Part shown: positions 18,331 to 27,143 of the stretch, piece after piece | Layout: each line of letters opens with the position of its first letter | Position numbering within the stretch: the first letter of the stretch is position 1 | Assembly (NCBI GenBank): GCA_938017975.1 | Contig: CALIKQ010000021.1 | Coordinates: 1 to 64,000, forward strand | Source: an uncultured Pseudomonadales bacterium | GTDB taxonomy: Bacteria > Pseudomonadota > Gammaproteobacteria > Pseudomonadales > Azotimanducaceae | DNA length: 64,000 nucleotides | Direction of reading: 5' to 3' | Position numbers and translations under genes: made by a program | Notes under the pieces: generated by a model | Told to the model about the DNA's origin: nothing | What the model saw: only the letters and a program-made list of their open reading frames with translations | The model's database searches: none

Positions 18331-20154
18331 CTAGACTTCTCCAAAAAGAAAACTAGCGCCCTGCTCTGCCTGGCCTAATTGCGCACGATTTAAGGTAAAC
18401 AACCCACGCCCACATGTTGTGGATTGAATCTGATCAGCCGCCCAACCCTCTCGGCCGGCAAGCGTCTGCTCTGGAACCAGTAATTCGAGCACACCAGCCT
18501 GCGCATCAAGACGCACCAAGTCACCCGTTTCAATCCGACCAATCAAGCCGCCATCAGTCGCCTCCGGTGTCAAATGAATCGCCGCAGGAACCTTACCCGA
18601 TGCGCCACTCATACGACCATCTGTTACGAGCGCAACCCGATAACCTTGATCCTGCAAAGAGCCCAGAAACGGCGTGAGTTTATGAAGCTCTGGCATGCCG
18701 TTGGCCTTTGGACCCTGTCCGCGGACCACAACAACGCAATCTCGGTTCAGCTCGCCCGCAGAAAATAGGGCCTCAAGCGCATCTTGATGCTCGAGCACGA
18801 CCGCTGGTGCCTCAACAACGTAATTCGATTCTGGAACTGCTGAAGTTTTAATGATGCTGCGTCCCAAATTACCCGCCAGCAATCGCAACCCTCCTTCCTG
18901 AGAAAAGGGTGACCCAACATCGGTTAAGACAGAAGCATCTAGAGACTGATGCGGCGCCTCCCGCCACTGCAAACCTGAATCATCAAGGCACGGCTCGCTC
19001 GTGTAGGCAGACAAGCTATCTCCCCAGACAGTCCGCGCATCACCTTGTAAATATCCCCCCTCGAGCAATGTTCGAAAAAGATAGCCCGTTCCGCCGGCAG
19101 CATGAAAGTGATTAATATCCGCTTCACCCGATGGGTAGACCTTGCAAACCAAGGGAACAACTTGGGACAGCTCAGAAAAATCATCCCAGTTCACAATCAA
19201 CCCCGCCGCACGGGCGATTGCGATCAAATGAATCGTATGATTGGTCGAGCCACCAGTTGCAAGCAGAGCGACAATCGCATTGACCATTGCGCGTTCGTCA
19301 ACGATCTCTCCGATCGGCCTAAAGTCGTCTCCAAGCGCCGTGATGCGCGCGATTTGATGGCTCGCTGCCCGCGTTAAAGGGTCTCGAAGACTGTCTGTTG
19401 GGTGAACAAAAGAACTGCCCGGTAACTGTAAGCCCATCGCCTCTAGAACGATTTGATTGCTGTTGGCGGTCCCGTAAAAAGTACAAGTACCAGGGCCGTG
19501 ATAAGACGCTAGTTCCGCCTCGAGCAGTTGCGCGCGATCGATCTCACCGCGGGCAAACTGTTGGCGTATCCGCTGCTTTTCCTTATTTTCGAGACCCGAT
19601 GACATTGGTCCAGCGGGAACAAAGATCGCAGGCAGGTGACCAAAACTCAGTGCACCGATCAAAAGTCCCGGTACAATTTTATCGCAGACGCCTAGCGCCA
19701 AAAGGCCATCAAACATTTCATGAGAGAGCCCGACGGCTGTGCACTGCGCAATTAAATCGCGACTGAGCAAACTCAGCTCCATTCCTGGTCGCCCCTGGGT
19801 GACACCATCGCACATCGCAGGAACACCCGCCGCGATTTGTCCGGTGCAACCCATTTCTTGCAAACATCGCTTAATCAAATCTGGATAAGCGGCATACGGC
19901 TGATGCGCCGAGAGCATATCGTTGTGCGCTGTGATAATCGCGATGTTGGCGCTCTGCATCAGCTTCAATTGCTGTTTGTCAGAAGCGCCACAGGCTGCAA
20001 TACCATGTGCAAGATTGCCGCAGCCTAAATCTTCTCGACGAGGCCGATCCGCCTGACGGCTCTGAAGATCGGCAAGATAAGCATCCCGATAAGGCTTGCT
20101 TCGAGTCCGGATCGCATCACTTACCGAAAGTACCGCAGAATGGATTGATTGCAT
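18331..20154 (-). CDS. edd: 6-phosphogluconate dehydratase
   Basis: The signature Entner-Doudoroff enzyme, an iron-sulphur dehydratase that makes KDPG from 6-phosphogluconate. It is 607 residues from the ATG at 20154 (E. coli Edd is about 603). I see [11 protein letters not shown] early, the cluster cysteine in [22 protein letters not shown], and GGSTNHTIH, all IlvD/Edd-family motifs. GAGG lies eight bases before this ATG; a TTG ten codons upstream has no such site. It is the first gene of the edd-glk-eda-zwf-pgl operon, with a HexR-like box about 70 bases upstream. Confidence 0.96.
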   Translation of the reverse strand: MQSIHSAVLSVSDAIRTRSKPYRDAYLADLQSRQADRPRREDLGCGNLAHGIAACGASDKQQLKLMQSANIAIITAHNDMLSAHQPYAAYPDLIKRCLQEMGCTGQIAAGVPAMCDGVTQGRPGMELSLLSRDLIAQCTAVGLSHEMFDGLLALGVCDKIVPGLLIGALSFGHLPAIFVPAGPMSSGLENKEKQRIRQQFARGEIDRAQLLEAELASYHGPGTCTFYGTANSNQIVLEAMGLQLPGSSFVHPTDSLRDPLTRAASHQIARITALGDDFRPIGEIVDERAMVNAIVALLATGGSTNHTIHLIAIARAAGLIVNWDDFSELSQVVPLVCKVYPSGEADINHFHAAGGTGYLFRTLLEGGYLQGDARTVWGDSLSAYTSEPCLDDSGLQWREAPHQSLDASVLTDVGSPFSQEGGLRLLAGNLGRSIIKTSAVPESNYVVEAPAVVLEHQDALEALFSAGELNRDCVVVVRGQGPKANGMPELHKLTPFLGSLQDQGYRVALVTDGRMSGASGKVPAAIHLTPEATDGGLIGRIETGDLVRLDAQAGVLELLVPEQTLAGREGWAADQIQSTTCGRGLFTLNRAQLGQAEQGASFLFGEV

Positions 20155-20223
20155 TGAATCGACCTCATTTATGAAATAAAACAACGTATATTAGGCCGAT
20201 ATCGGAAAATACGCCATATTTTA

Positions 20224-20238
20224 AGTAATTTAACTACA
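20224..20238. promoter_or_regulatory. HexR-like box 4 (edd operon)
   Basis: AGTAATTTAACTACA matches the HexR consensus TGTARTWWWAYTACA except for the first base. It lies about 70 bases before the edd ATG, near the expected promoter. It shares its form with the three boxes in the gap/hexR region, so one regulator probably controls gap, itself and the five-gene operon. Confidence 0.78.
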
Positions 20239-20250
20239 AATACTGCCACT

Positions 20251-20463
20251 TCAGTAGGGAGAAAATCCGTGCTGAAGCCAAAAATTGGTTTGCAGAGCAC
20301 CTGTGACGCTGAATAGGCTTTCGAACGCCTCGGAGCTAAGCGATTTGACCCAATCCGTCTGTTGACTCAAATGGACGTCAAAATCAACGAAAAGCATCCG
20401 AGCAATGTTTAGCATGGTCGCCGCAAAAAAATGCGCAATGCTTTGCTTCAATCGAAATTGCAC
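20251..20463 (-). CDS. Doubtful 70-residue hypothetical protein
   Basis: An open frame with a GTG start and no clear ribosome binding site, in the gap between rlmA and edd on the same strand. The predicted peptide is mixed hydrophobic and polar, with no signal peptide, motif or family I recognise. The position upstream of the HexR-like box means it could be chance. I list it because the gap is otherwise unexplained. Confidence 0.2.
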   Translation of the reverse strand: MQFRLKQSIAHFFAATMLNIARMLFVDFDVHLSQQTDWVKSLSSEAFESLFSVTGALQTNFWLQHGFSPY

Positions 20464-20505
20464 GACTTACCAACCAACTTGGAAAAAAGCAGATAAGGAT
20501 GATCT

Positions 20506-21393
20506 TTAAGCCGGGCTTTCGCGATCAAGATGCGCTTTTCCAGCATCCCACTCAAAAGGGATCGGTAGGCGGCGGTAAATCCGCACATCAAACGCCAGCT
20601 GAGTCTCGAGGCGTTCAAGGCGCGCTATCGAAGCCTGCGCCTCGGTGCTGGCCGACCAATAATAGGGCGTCATCGCCAGAAGGTCTCCGATCTCTGGCGC
20701 CTTGATGATCGCCGCTTTAAGCAATTGGGTCGCACTTTGCAGCGCAAAGTACGGCGACTCGATGATCGGTTTAAAGTTGCCCTGATGCGACTGATCACGC
20801 TCGTAGATCAGCGCTTTTAATCCATCTAGATGCGCCGCGTCGGGCCCGACCAAGATAACAAAACCGCCAGGCTTGAGCACTCGCGCCATTTCCAACGCAT
20901 CATAAGGCGCAAACACCGAGAGAATTCGATCAAAATCAGCTGTAAAAAAGGGTAATGCACGACTGGCTGAGACCGCCAAATGCGCACCGGTCAATCGCTG
21001 GGCGGCACGTCTGATGGCGATCTTTGAAATATCAATGCCCCACCATCGCGCGGGTGGAATTTGAGGTAAGCGGCGGGTTATTCGATCCAGATAAAACCCC
21101 TCTCCACAGCCCTGATCTAAAAATGCTCCTTGCACGGGAAGATCACGGGCAAGCTTTGTAACCAGGTAATCCACAAGAAAATCGTAATGCCCTGCATTTA
21201 AAAATCGAGCGCGGCCGGCGAGCATTGCAGGCGAATCGCCCGGCGCTTGACTGCGTCTTTGATGGGCTAGATGAAGATTGACGTAGCCTTGCTTGGCCAC
21301 GTCAAAATTATGCAAGCCCCCACAAACCAGTTGACCTTGATCGGAGGACCTAAGCGCTGCTTGACAGACAGGGCATTTGTAGAAAACGTTCAA
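20506..21393 (-). CDS. rlmA: 23S rRNA (guanine-N1)-methyltransferase RlmA family
   Basis: Methylates guanine 745 (or the 748 equivalent) of 23S rRNA hairpin 35 using S-adenosylmethionine. The 295-residue protein has an N-terminal zinc site C7-x2-C10 with C24 and H28, a linker NFDVAKQGYVNLHLAHQ typical of RlmA, then the SAM fold with DQGCGEGFYL around residue 95 and VFAPYDALEMARVLKPGG. The start is TTG and no better codon is close. It is the last gene of a - strand run that begins with the small redox genes, 29 bases after the SDR gene, though co-transcription is only inferred from spacing. Confidence 0.9.
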   Translation of the reverse strand: MNVFYKCPVCQAALRSSDQGQLVCGGLHNFDVAKQGYVNLHLAHQRRSQAPGDSPAMLAGRARFLNAGHYDFLVDYLVTKLARDLPVQGAFLDQGCGEGFYLDRITRRLPQIPPARWWGIDISKIAIRRAAQRLTGAHLAVSASRALPFFTADFDRILSVFAPYDALEMARVLKPGGFVILVGPDAAHLDGLKALIYERDQSHQGNFKPIIESPYFALQSATQLLKAAIIKAPEIGDLLAMTPYYWSASTEAQASIARLERLETQLAFDVRIYRRLPIPFEWDAGKAHLDRESPA

Positions 21394-21422
21394 AAACGTC
21401 TCATTAAAGCGGATTTAAGTCC

Positions 21423-22109
21423 TTACCAATCGTGGGTTTCGCCATTCCATTTCCAGAAGCCACCAGTATTCGAAAGACTGAGCTGATCGATGACGGCAGC
21501 GACACCCTCAGCGCTCTCGAGCGGCGTCAAGTCAGCCCGGGGGCCTCCCATATCCGTCTGAACCCACCCAGGGTGGATCAAGCCCACTGCAATGTCTTCC
21601 TTTTTCAGGTCAATACTGGCCATTCTCATAAATTTATTAATCGCTGCCTTAGATGCACAATAGGCATGGGCCGCAACCATATCCAATGACAGTGCGCCCA
21701 TCTGAGAGGTGATCGTCACGACCTTGGCCTCGGTTCCTGAACGCAGGTTCGGCAGCAATGCCTGCATCACTCGAACGGGCCCCATACTGTTCACATTAAA
21801 AGTCTCCGCCCACCCTTCAAAGTCCATGGCGTAGGTAGTTTGCTGATCAAAAGAAGGGCCGGCCATGCCGGCATTATTGACCACCACATCAATTGCGACG
21901 CCCTCGAGGCTCGCGGCCATCGCTGTAACCGAGGCAGAATCGCCAACCACGACTTCGACAATTTTAACGTCGCCCTCGATCGCTTTTAAAGCTTCGGCTT
22001 CTGCCGGATTTCGACAAGCCGCGTAAACCGTGTCGCCTCTGGCGGCGTAGATTTTGGTAAGTTCTAAACCAACACCCTTGTTCGTTCCAGTAATCAGTAA
22101 TGTTGTCAT
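21423..22109 (-). CDS. Short-chain dehydrogenase/reductase (C-factor-like SDR)
   Basis: A 228-residue NAD(P)-dependent SDR of unknown substrate. It has the coenzyme motif TGTNKGVGLEL near the N-terminus, VNNAGMAGP (the NNAG motif), a catalytic serine in ITSQMGAL, and YCASKAAINKF with the YxxxK pair. The C-terminal HPGWVQTDMGG is typical of the C-factor/carbonyl-reductase-like subgroup. I start at the ATG at 22109, which has AAGGGA seven bases before it, rather than at the upstream TTG. Confidence 0.9.
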   Translation of the reverse strand: MTTLLITGTNKGVGLELTKIYAARGDTVYAACRNPAEAEALKAIEGDVKIVEVVVGDSASVTAMAASLEGVAIDVVVNNAGMAGPSFDQQTTYAMDFEGWAETFNVNSMGPVRVMQALLPNLRSGTEAKVVTITSQMGALSLDMVAAHAYCASKAAINKFMRMASIDLKKEDIAVGLIHPGWVQTDMGGPRADLTPLESAEGVAAVIDQLSLSNTGGFWKWNGETHDW

Positions 22110-22178
22110 GACATTGTCCCTTTGCAATAAATGAATTCAACCGCCGTCGTCCAAGATGTGCGAGGCCTTTTCTTCGAG

Positions 22179-22589
22179 CTAATTCGTCTGACTGTTAAGC
22201 ACTTCATAGACCCGGCGTTTAAAATACCATCGGCCCTCGACCTTGACGTAATCATCCTCATAGCGCCCAGTCACGTTTCGCTGTGAGCCATCTTGACCAT
22301 GTAGGAATTCCTGCTGGTACCAGGTAGCAGTCGCTGTATCGCCTGCAACATGGATCGGACCCGCCGACGCAAAAAAACCAACAAAGCTAAAGGCACTCAT
22401 CGCGCCCTTCCAGACTGTCACAATGGCGTCACGGCCAGAAACATCCCCAGCCCCCGGCAAATGCCAGACCGCATCTTCAGTCCAGTTTTCTGCCCATGCC
22501 TCACCATCAAATCGCATGACCGCGTCGTTATAAGACTCAACCAATTCGCGAATCAACCATCGATCTTCTAATGTTCCAGAACTGATCAT
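22179..22589 (-). CDS. SnoaL/NTF2-like fold protein
   Basis: A 136-residue protein of the SnoaL_4/NTF2-like superfamily, small alpha+beta barrels that act as isomerases, hydrolases or ring-hydroxylating beta-like subunits. The signature is the N-terminal IRELVESYNDAVMRFDGEAWAENWTEDAVWHLPG and a C-terminal GRYEDDYVKVEGRWYFKRR. I start at the ATG at 22589 because GGGGAG lies seven bases before it; a GTG nine codons upstream is less likely. The substrate cannot be told. It sits about 70 bases upstream of the SDR gene on the same strand, so the two may act together. Confidence 0.8.
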   Translation of the reverse strand: MISSGTLEDRWLIRELVESYNDAVMRFDGEAWAENWTEDAVWHLPGAGDVSGRDAIVTVWKGAMSAFSFVGFFASAGPIHVAGDTATATWYQQEFLHGQDGSQRNVTGRYEDDYVKVEGRWYFKRRVYEVLNSQTN

Positions 22590-22737
22590 CTTATTTCTCC
22601 CCTGAAGTTTAATCACTGAATGCTCAGCAGGCCCCTCACCGACTGAGACGACCTATTCAAGCGCGATCTAATGATGGTTTGCAAGCCTGTTCGCATCGAT
22701 GGCCAATAGTTAAGGAACTTAAAGTCGTCCAATGCGC

Positions 22738-23928
22738 TTAGGCCCGATGAGCGACGCCTTCGAGAGGATTTGCAAACTCGTGACCCTCAGCGGGATATCT
22801 GGGGATCATCTGGGCTGCTAGCAAAGACAGCACTGCAAAGCCTGCACCAAAATAAAAAACCAGCGCCGACGAATACATCCAAACCATCCCCAGCGCCGCA
22901 GGAACCACAACCGCCGCAATGTGATTGATCGTAAACGAGACACCCGCAGAGCTTGCCATATCCCGTGGATCCGCAATTTTTTGAAAGTAGGTGCTGATCG
23001 CAATCGCAAGGGCAAAGAACATATGATCAATCACATAAAGTCCAGCCGCGACAATGGGCGTCTCTACAAGTGCATAGGCGACAAACACGCCAATCAATCC
23101 CAGATACTCGAACGACAGTGCAGCGCGCTCACCCCAGTGTCGAATTAAAACCCCAATACGCTCGGCGAACAGCCAATTGAATGCATAATTAATCAAAAAT
23201 AGTAGGGTAATCTCCGAGGCACTGTATCCAAACTTCTCAACCATCAAAAAAGCCGCAAAGACGACAAATATTTGTCGGCGAGCCCCAGACAAAAACGTCA
23301 GCACGTAGTACAAACCGTATCGCCGCCGCAATATCAGCCGCTTATGCTGGGTGCTTTTTGCGGGAAAATTTGGAAACGCGAGCCCCATGAACAGCGCAAG
23401 ACACAAGCAAGCTCCCCCAGCAATTAAAAAATTAAGTCGGTAAGAAAACTCAAACCATTCTATAAAGACCCAAAGCACCCCATAGACCGTGAGTGACGTC
23501 ATGGATCCTATCGCAAGGAGTCGCCCCAGCATCTGTGGCGCCTCGTCCTGACTCAGCCACTGCAAACTTAACGATTGCTTGACCGCCTCAAAATAATGGA
23601 ACCCTGTACTCATCACGACCGTCGAAAAGTAGAGTCCATACTCGGTCGGGAAGAACCCAGTCATGGCCACGCCAAGACCAAGCAGCGCCAGTGAAAACAC
23701 CGCGAAGGTTTGTTCCCTGAGGACAAGCAACACAAACACTGTTGTGAAGGCTAAAAAACCTGGAACTTCACGAAGGCTTTGAAGAATTCCAATTTCAATG
23801 CCGGTGAACCCTGCCCGTTCAACCACAAAATTGTTGAGCAAGGCCGACCAAATATGAAAAGCCACAGGCATCGCGACACTCATAAGGATGAGCAGCATAA
23901 AGGGTCTTTCGCGCCAAGGTATTTGCAC
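22738..23928 (-). CDS. MFS transporter
   Basis: A 396-residue inner-membrane protein with about twelve hydrophobic segments, typical of the major facilitator superfamily. An early segment reads EIGILQSLREVPGFLAF, and mid-protein loops are rich in arginine (HKRLILRRRYG). The start is GTG with a weak AGGT site; an ATG ten codons downstream is also possible. The substrate is unknown. It is isolated by 121 bases from the SnoaL-like gene and 393 bases from the nitroreductase gene. Confidence 0.85.
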   Translation of the reverse strand: MQIPWRERPFMLLILMSVAMPVAFHIWSALLNNFVVERAGFTGIEIGILQSLREVPGFLAFTTVFVLLVLREQTFAVFSLALLGLGVAMTGFFPTEYGLYFSTVVMSTGFHYFEAVKQSLSLQWLSQDEAPQMLGRLLAIGSMTSLTVYGVLWVFIEWFEFSYRLNFLIAGGACLCLALFMGLAFPNFPAKSTQHKRLILRRRYGLYYVLTFLSGARRQIFVVFAAFLMVEKFGYSASEITLLFLINYAFNWLFAERIGVLIRHWGERAALSFEYLGLIGVFVAYALVETPIVAAGLYVIDHMFFALAIAISTYFQKIADPRDMASSAGVSFTINHIAAVVVPAALGMVWMYSSALVFYFGAGFAVLSLLAAQMIPRYPAEGHEFANPLEGVAHRA

Positions 23929-24321
23929 GGATTAATTACCTATCATTCGATTTCACGGGATCATCATAGATCGTCGGGTTCCGATCGTACATCTTCCAAG
24001 CTCGCCGCCTGACGACATCAGAGAATGCACCAGAACCATAGGCTCGCAGACCTGGAACTGTTATGTCGGGACAGCCGGGCTATAGCAACCATCATCGCTT
24101 GGTATCAAATCACCCTGGTCAACACTGCGGTCTGGTCCATTCCGCCTGTAGAACAAAACATGAACATTTGAGCATTAGACCAACCATAACCTCAGCATTG
24201 TCCTCGGTAAAAACCGATGACCCTGAAATACTGGCACGTTCTGACGGGCGCTTAAATGCAGAACGCTTAAATGCCGAAGGCTCAAAAATTTGCTAGTGCG
24301 CCACCAACCAGCCCAGCCGGC
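23929..24321. other. Intergenic gap with a 15-bp repeat
   Basis: 393 bases without a credible gene. The right part contains a 15-bp tandem repeat (see 24250-24279). It should also hold the promoter of the MFS gene; I cannot identify -35 and -10 elements with confidence. Confidence 0.5.
24250..24279. repeat. 15-bp tandem repeat
   Basis: Two adjacent copies GCTTAAATGCAGAAC and GCTTAAATGCCGAAG, followed by a decayed third (GCTCAAAA). It lies just downstream of the nitroreductase gene, in non-coding DNA. Confidence 0.75.
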
Positions 24322-24996
24322 CTACCAAGTGTCAACGTGCATCACCGTCTCTACTGGGGGACGATAAGCCGGTTTAAACTCAGTGCCTTTGGTGTAAGCG
24401 ATCGGAATCAGTGCAACTTGCATGTACTCGTCGTACGGAATCCCGATCAAATCAGCAATTGCCTTCTCATGCATTAAATGCAGCGTTGTCCAGGCGGTAC
24501 CAAGACCACGCGCTCGCGCCGCGAGCATAAAGCTCCATGCCGCCGGAATCACCGAACCCAAGGTCGCTGTTTGAGACAAAACATTCGCACCAGCTTCGTT
24601 ATCGGTTCGGCCAGCAATACAAGGAATCATAAGCACCGGTGCTTTGCCCATATTCTCTCCTAAAAAATCTGCAGAAGAAGCCGAACGCTGCTGACTCTCA
24701 GTTAGGCTCGTATCTGTAGACTCGGCGTGCAATTTATGGATCGCAACCGGCATCGTTTTATACACCTCAAAAGCCTGCCGATAGTATTCTCCGATCTGAG
24801 CACGTTTGTCTGGGTCGGTTACGAAAACAAACTGCCAGCCCTGAGCGTTCGACCCTGAAGGCGCTTGTACCGCCATCTCCATACACTCTTTGATGGCCTC
24901 AATTGACACGGGGCGGTCAAAATCAAGTCGCTTGCGAACCGCGCGGGTAGTGCTGAGCAGTTGATCGCTCGTCAAATCAAGTTGTTCGTGCGCCAT
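24322..24996 (-). CDS. Nitroreductase family flavoprotein
   Basis: A 224-residue FMN-dependent oxidoreductase of the nitroreductase family; it may reduce nitroaromatics, quinones or enones with NAD(P)H. FMN-contact regions are visible: RAVRKRLDF near residue 20, APSGSNAQGWQF near 46-57, and the C-terminal ARGLGTAWTT. GAGGGAG lies eight bases before the ATG. It is the first of a set with a cupin and a nitronate monooxygenase on the same strand, a gene mix seen with nitro- or keto-compound metabolism; the true substrate is unknown. Confidence 0.9.
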   Translation of the reverse strand: MAHEQLDLTSDQLLSTTRAVRKRLDFDRPVSIEAIKECMEMAVQAPSGSNAQGWQFVFVTDPDKRAQIGEYYRQAFEVYKTMPVAIHKLHAESTDTSLTESQQRSASSADFLGENMGKAPVLMIPCIAGRTDNEAGANVLSQTATLGSVIPAAWSFMLAARARGLGTAWTTLHLMHEKAIADLIGIPYDEYMQVALIPIAYTKGTEFKPAYRPPVETVMHVDTW

Positions 24997-25083
24997 GAAT
25001 TATTCTCCCTCTAAATGAATCTTAATTGATTTCTCTGCATTCTAAGCACAATGCAAGGGCACATTCCACCAAGAAACAAACCG

Positions 25084-25395
25084 CTAGTTCTTTAACTCGA
25101 CCAAGATCGCGCGATACTCCTCACCCTGATTCACCGCAGTTTCGATGTGCCCTTTCGGAACAAAATCAGCGCGCCCGGGCACCGGCTCATAGACGATCTG
25201 GTCACCCAATTTGCCACCCGATCCATCATGAAACGTGACCGCAATCGGCCCCTTGCCCCGAACATTGATCAAGTAATAATCATTCCGATGTTCGTGCCTT
25301 GGAATTTCAGAACCAGCTGGCACAGTTTGTTCCCAGACCCTTACATCCTCATTCTCAAAGACCACAGATGTCGCGATTGGGGCATCAAGCTTCAT
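25084..25395 (-). CDS. Small cupin-domain protein
   Basis: A 103-residue single-cupin protein. The two cupin motifs are visible: PAGSEIPRHEHRNDYYLINVRG (metal ligands HEH and a Tyr/Asn-rich strand) and PGRADFVPKGHIETAVN with the distal histidine. I start at the ATG at 25395, which overlaps the last 11 bases of the upstream nitronate monooxygenase gene, so the two are translationally linked. Function is unknown; it could be an oxygenase, isomerase or binding protein. Confidence 0.82.
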   Translation of the reverse strand: MKLDAPIATSVVFENEDVRVWEQTVPAGSEIPRHEHRNDYYLINVRGKGPIAVTFHDGSGGKLGDQIVYEPVPGRADFVPKGHIETAVNQGEEYRAILVELKN

Positions 25396-26524
25396 CGACG
25401 AAGCCTTGTAAACGCTCGTTAGCAGCCAAGAAATCTTCCATAAAATCATAAACGACTTGGCGCGCGGAGATCGATTGAGTCATCATCCCGACACCTTGGC
25501 CAACCCAATAGGTGGCCAACTGCCGTGCTCCCTCGTGACCCGACTCGGCAAGCTTATTCACCCGACCTAACGCCGGCTCACTGACCAGCGACTGCAGTGG
25601 CATGGGCAAAGGATCAGGAGCATCTTCGCTGCCCTCCCAAGCATCCGTCCATGGCGAGCGAACCTGGCGAGAATATTTTCCGGTCCGACTTTTGGAACGA
25701 ACGGTCTGGCTCGATCCAGCCGCTAACAATTTTTCTTTGATGATTGGCAGCGTTTCAGCTTCGGTCGTTGTCAGCCAGACCGAGCCTGTCCAAACACCGT
25801 GGGCACCCATCGCCATGGCCGCTGCCATTTGTCGACCCGTGACGATTCCTCCCGCGGCCAGAATAGAGACATCGTCGAACCCTGCAACCGCTTCGGCAAC
25901 CTCTGGAACCAGGACCATTGTAGAGACCTCGCCGCAATGGCCTCCCGCCTCAGTACCCGAAACGATTAAGATATCGACTCCTGCCTCCGCCTGCTTCACC
26001 GCATGCTGTTTTGCGCCCACCAAAGCACCAACGGGAACACCATGTGCCTTACCAAGCTCCAGCATGTAAGCGGGAGGGACCCCAAGGGCATTCACAATCA
26101 TTCGAATGGGGTGGGCAAAAGCGACATCAAGGATATTGGCCGCCCGACCTTCACCTAAAAATCCACCACCGCCGGCAGGAGGCTGCGCATATAAATCAGC
26201 GGTATCGATCTTATGTTGCGCAAGAATCCCAGCGGCAAACGATTTATGCGCCTCGGGCACCAAGTCTTGCACTTCCTGGGGAGACAGTCTTTCGTCTTTG
26301 TTGGCCATGGTTGTCGGCACGATCAAATCAACACCGTAAGGCTTGCCCTCAATATGCGCATCGATCCACGCCAGCTCGATCTCAAGCTGCTCGGCGCTAT
26401 ACCCTGCAGCACCTAAAACGCCCATACCGCCTGCTTTCGAAACGGCAACCACAACATCTCGGCAGTGAGTAAAAGCAACCAGCGGAAACTCAATGCCAAG
26501 TTGTTCGCAAATCGGTGATTTCAT
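25385..26524 (-). CDS. Nitronate monooxygenase / 2-nitropropane dioxygenase family protein
   Basis: An FMN-dependent TIM-barrel enzyme of the NMO/NPD family, which oxidises alkyl nitronates such as propionate 3-nitronate; some relatives are enoyl reductases. The 379-residue protein begins with SPICEQLGIEFPLV and has AGGMGVLGAAG (about 31-41), a central VSGTEAGGHCG motif (the GTEAGGH FMN-phosphate loop) and AAGGIVTGRQMAAAMAMGAHGVW. AAAGGAG is placed seven bases before the ATG. The class II-type long C-terminal helical tail ends GFVDEA. It overlaps the cupin gene and is near a nitroreductase, suggesting nitro-compound metabolism, but that is inference. Confidence 0.88.
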   Translation of the reverse strand: MKSPICEQLGIEFPLVAFTHCRDVVVAVSKAGGMGVLGAAGYSAEQLEIELAWIDAHIEGKPYGVDLIVPTTMANKDERLSPQEVQDLVPEAHKSFAAGILAQHKIDTADLYAQPPAGGGGFLGEGRAANILDVAFAHPIRMIVNALGVPPAYMLELGKAHGVPVGALVGAKQHAVKQAEAGVDILIVSGTEAGGHCGEVSTMVLVPEVAEAVAGFDDVSILAAGGIVTGRQMAAAMAMGAHGVWTGSVWLTTTEAETLPIIKEKLLAAGSSQTVRSKSRTGKYSRQVRSPWTDAWEGSEDAPDPLPMPLQSLVSEPALGRVNKLAESGHEGARQLATYWVGQGVGMMTQSISARQVVYDFMEDFLAANERLQGFVDEA

Positions 26525-27143
26525 ACGCTTCTCCTTTTTCTGATGGCCTCGTTTTCATCATCTTAGGCTAACCATCACCTAAAGAGACTGAGGCAGTGGC
26601 ACACCCTGCGCCTATCTGGTCTGTAAGCCGTTTCGATTCCTGCAAGCCAAATGGCGATTACACCGACTTGATCCAGACAGCCATCTCCTGAGTAATCAGC
26701 ATGCGGCCCGGCGTTTGCCAGCGCGTAGCCGGCGGCAAACCAATTCAGCGCTAACAAAGCATCAAACCAGCCACAAGCTCTTAATACCAATATCCGCGTC
26801 TTTTACACCGAATGCAATGGCCCCGGAGCAAGCATCTTTACTTATGGTTAAAAGAATCAACATTTTTTTATGCTTTTTGAAGCGCAGCTAAGAACCGATC
26901 AATACTGCAGCGCACCACCGAAAGATCAGGACTGATTCTGGGTCACGTCGAGACTCAGTTTAGGAAGCACGCTTCAATAAAAGAGGATCACTTAAACAGG
27001 GCATCATTTAAAGAGGGCGTTATTTAAGGAGGGCGTCATTTAACGAGGACATTATTGTAAAGAGGGAATATTGAAAAGCAGATGATTTGACACTTTAGTC
27101 AGCGCGCTCTTCTATGAGAACCTTGCTCTAATCCATCATCGTC
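26525..27143. other. 619-base intergenic gap
   Basis: No credible gene. The notable content is an array of about six degenerate 16-bp units near the right end (26982-27075). The left end carries the ribosome site of the nitronate monooxygenase gene. I see no terminator for the LLM gene that ends at 27144 and is transcribed leftwards into this gap. Confidence 0.5.
26982..27075. repeat. Degenerate 16-bp tandem array with AGGG/GGA cores
   Basis: About six units aligned on a (A/G)GAGG(G/A)C(G/A)T(T/C)ATTTAA theme, the clearest being AGAGGGCGTTATTTAA (27013-27027) and GGAGGGCGTCATTTAA (27028-27043), each about 16 bases long with decayed outer copies. On the + strand, purine-rich GAGGG/GAGGA cores alternate with A/T-rich TTTAA segments. 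Whether it is transcribed is unknown. Confidence 0.78.

Larger units (their letters stand above)
20155..20505. other. edd promoter region
   Basis: About 350 bases between edd and rlmA. It contains a HexR-like box at 20224-20238, a TAATAT element that could be the edd -10, a small CCGATATCGG palindrome at 20196-20205, and one doubtful 70-codon frame. I see no terminator for rlmA. Confidence 0.55.

Noticed and set aside
20155-20184. TTG-started longer edd
   Set aside because: No ribosome site, while the ATG at 20154 has GAGG at the right distance and gives the normal length.
20196-20205. CCGATATCGG as a regulator site upstream of edd
   Set aside because: Only 10 bases long and not shared with the other HexR-regulated promoters; likely chance.
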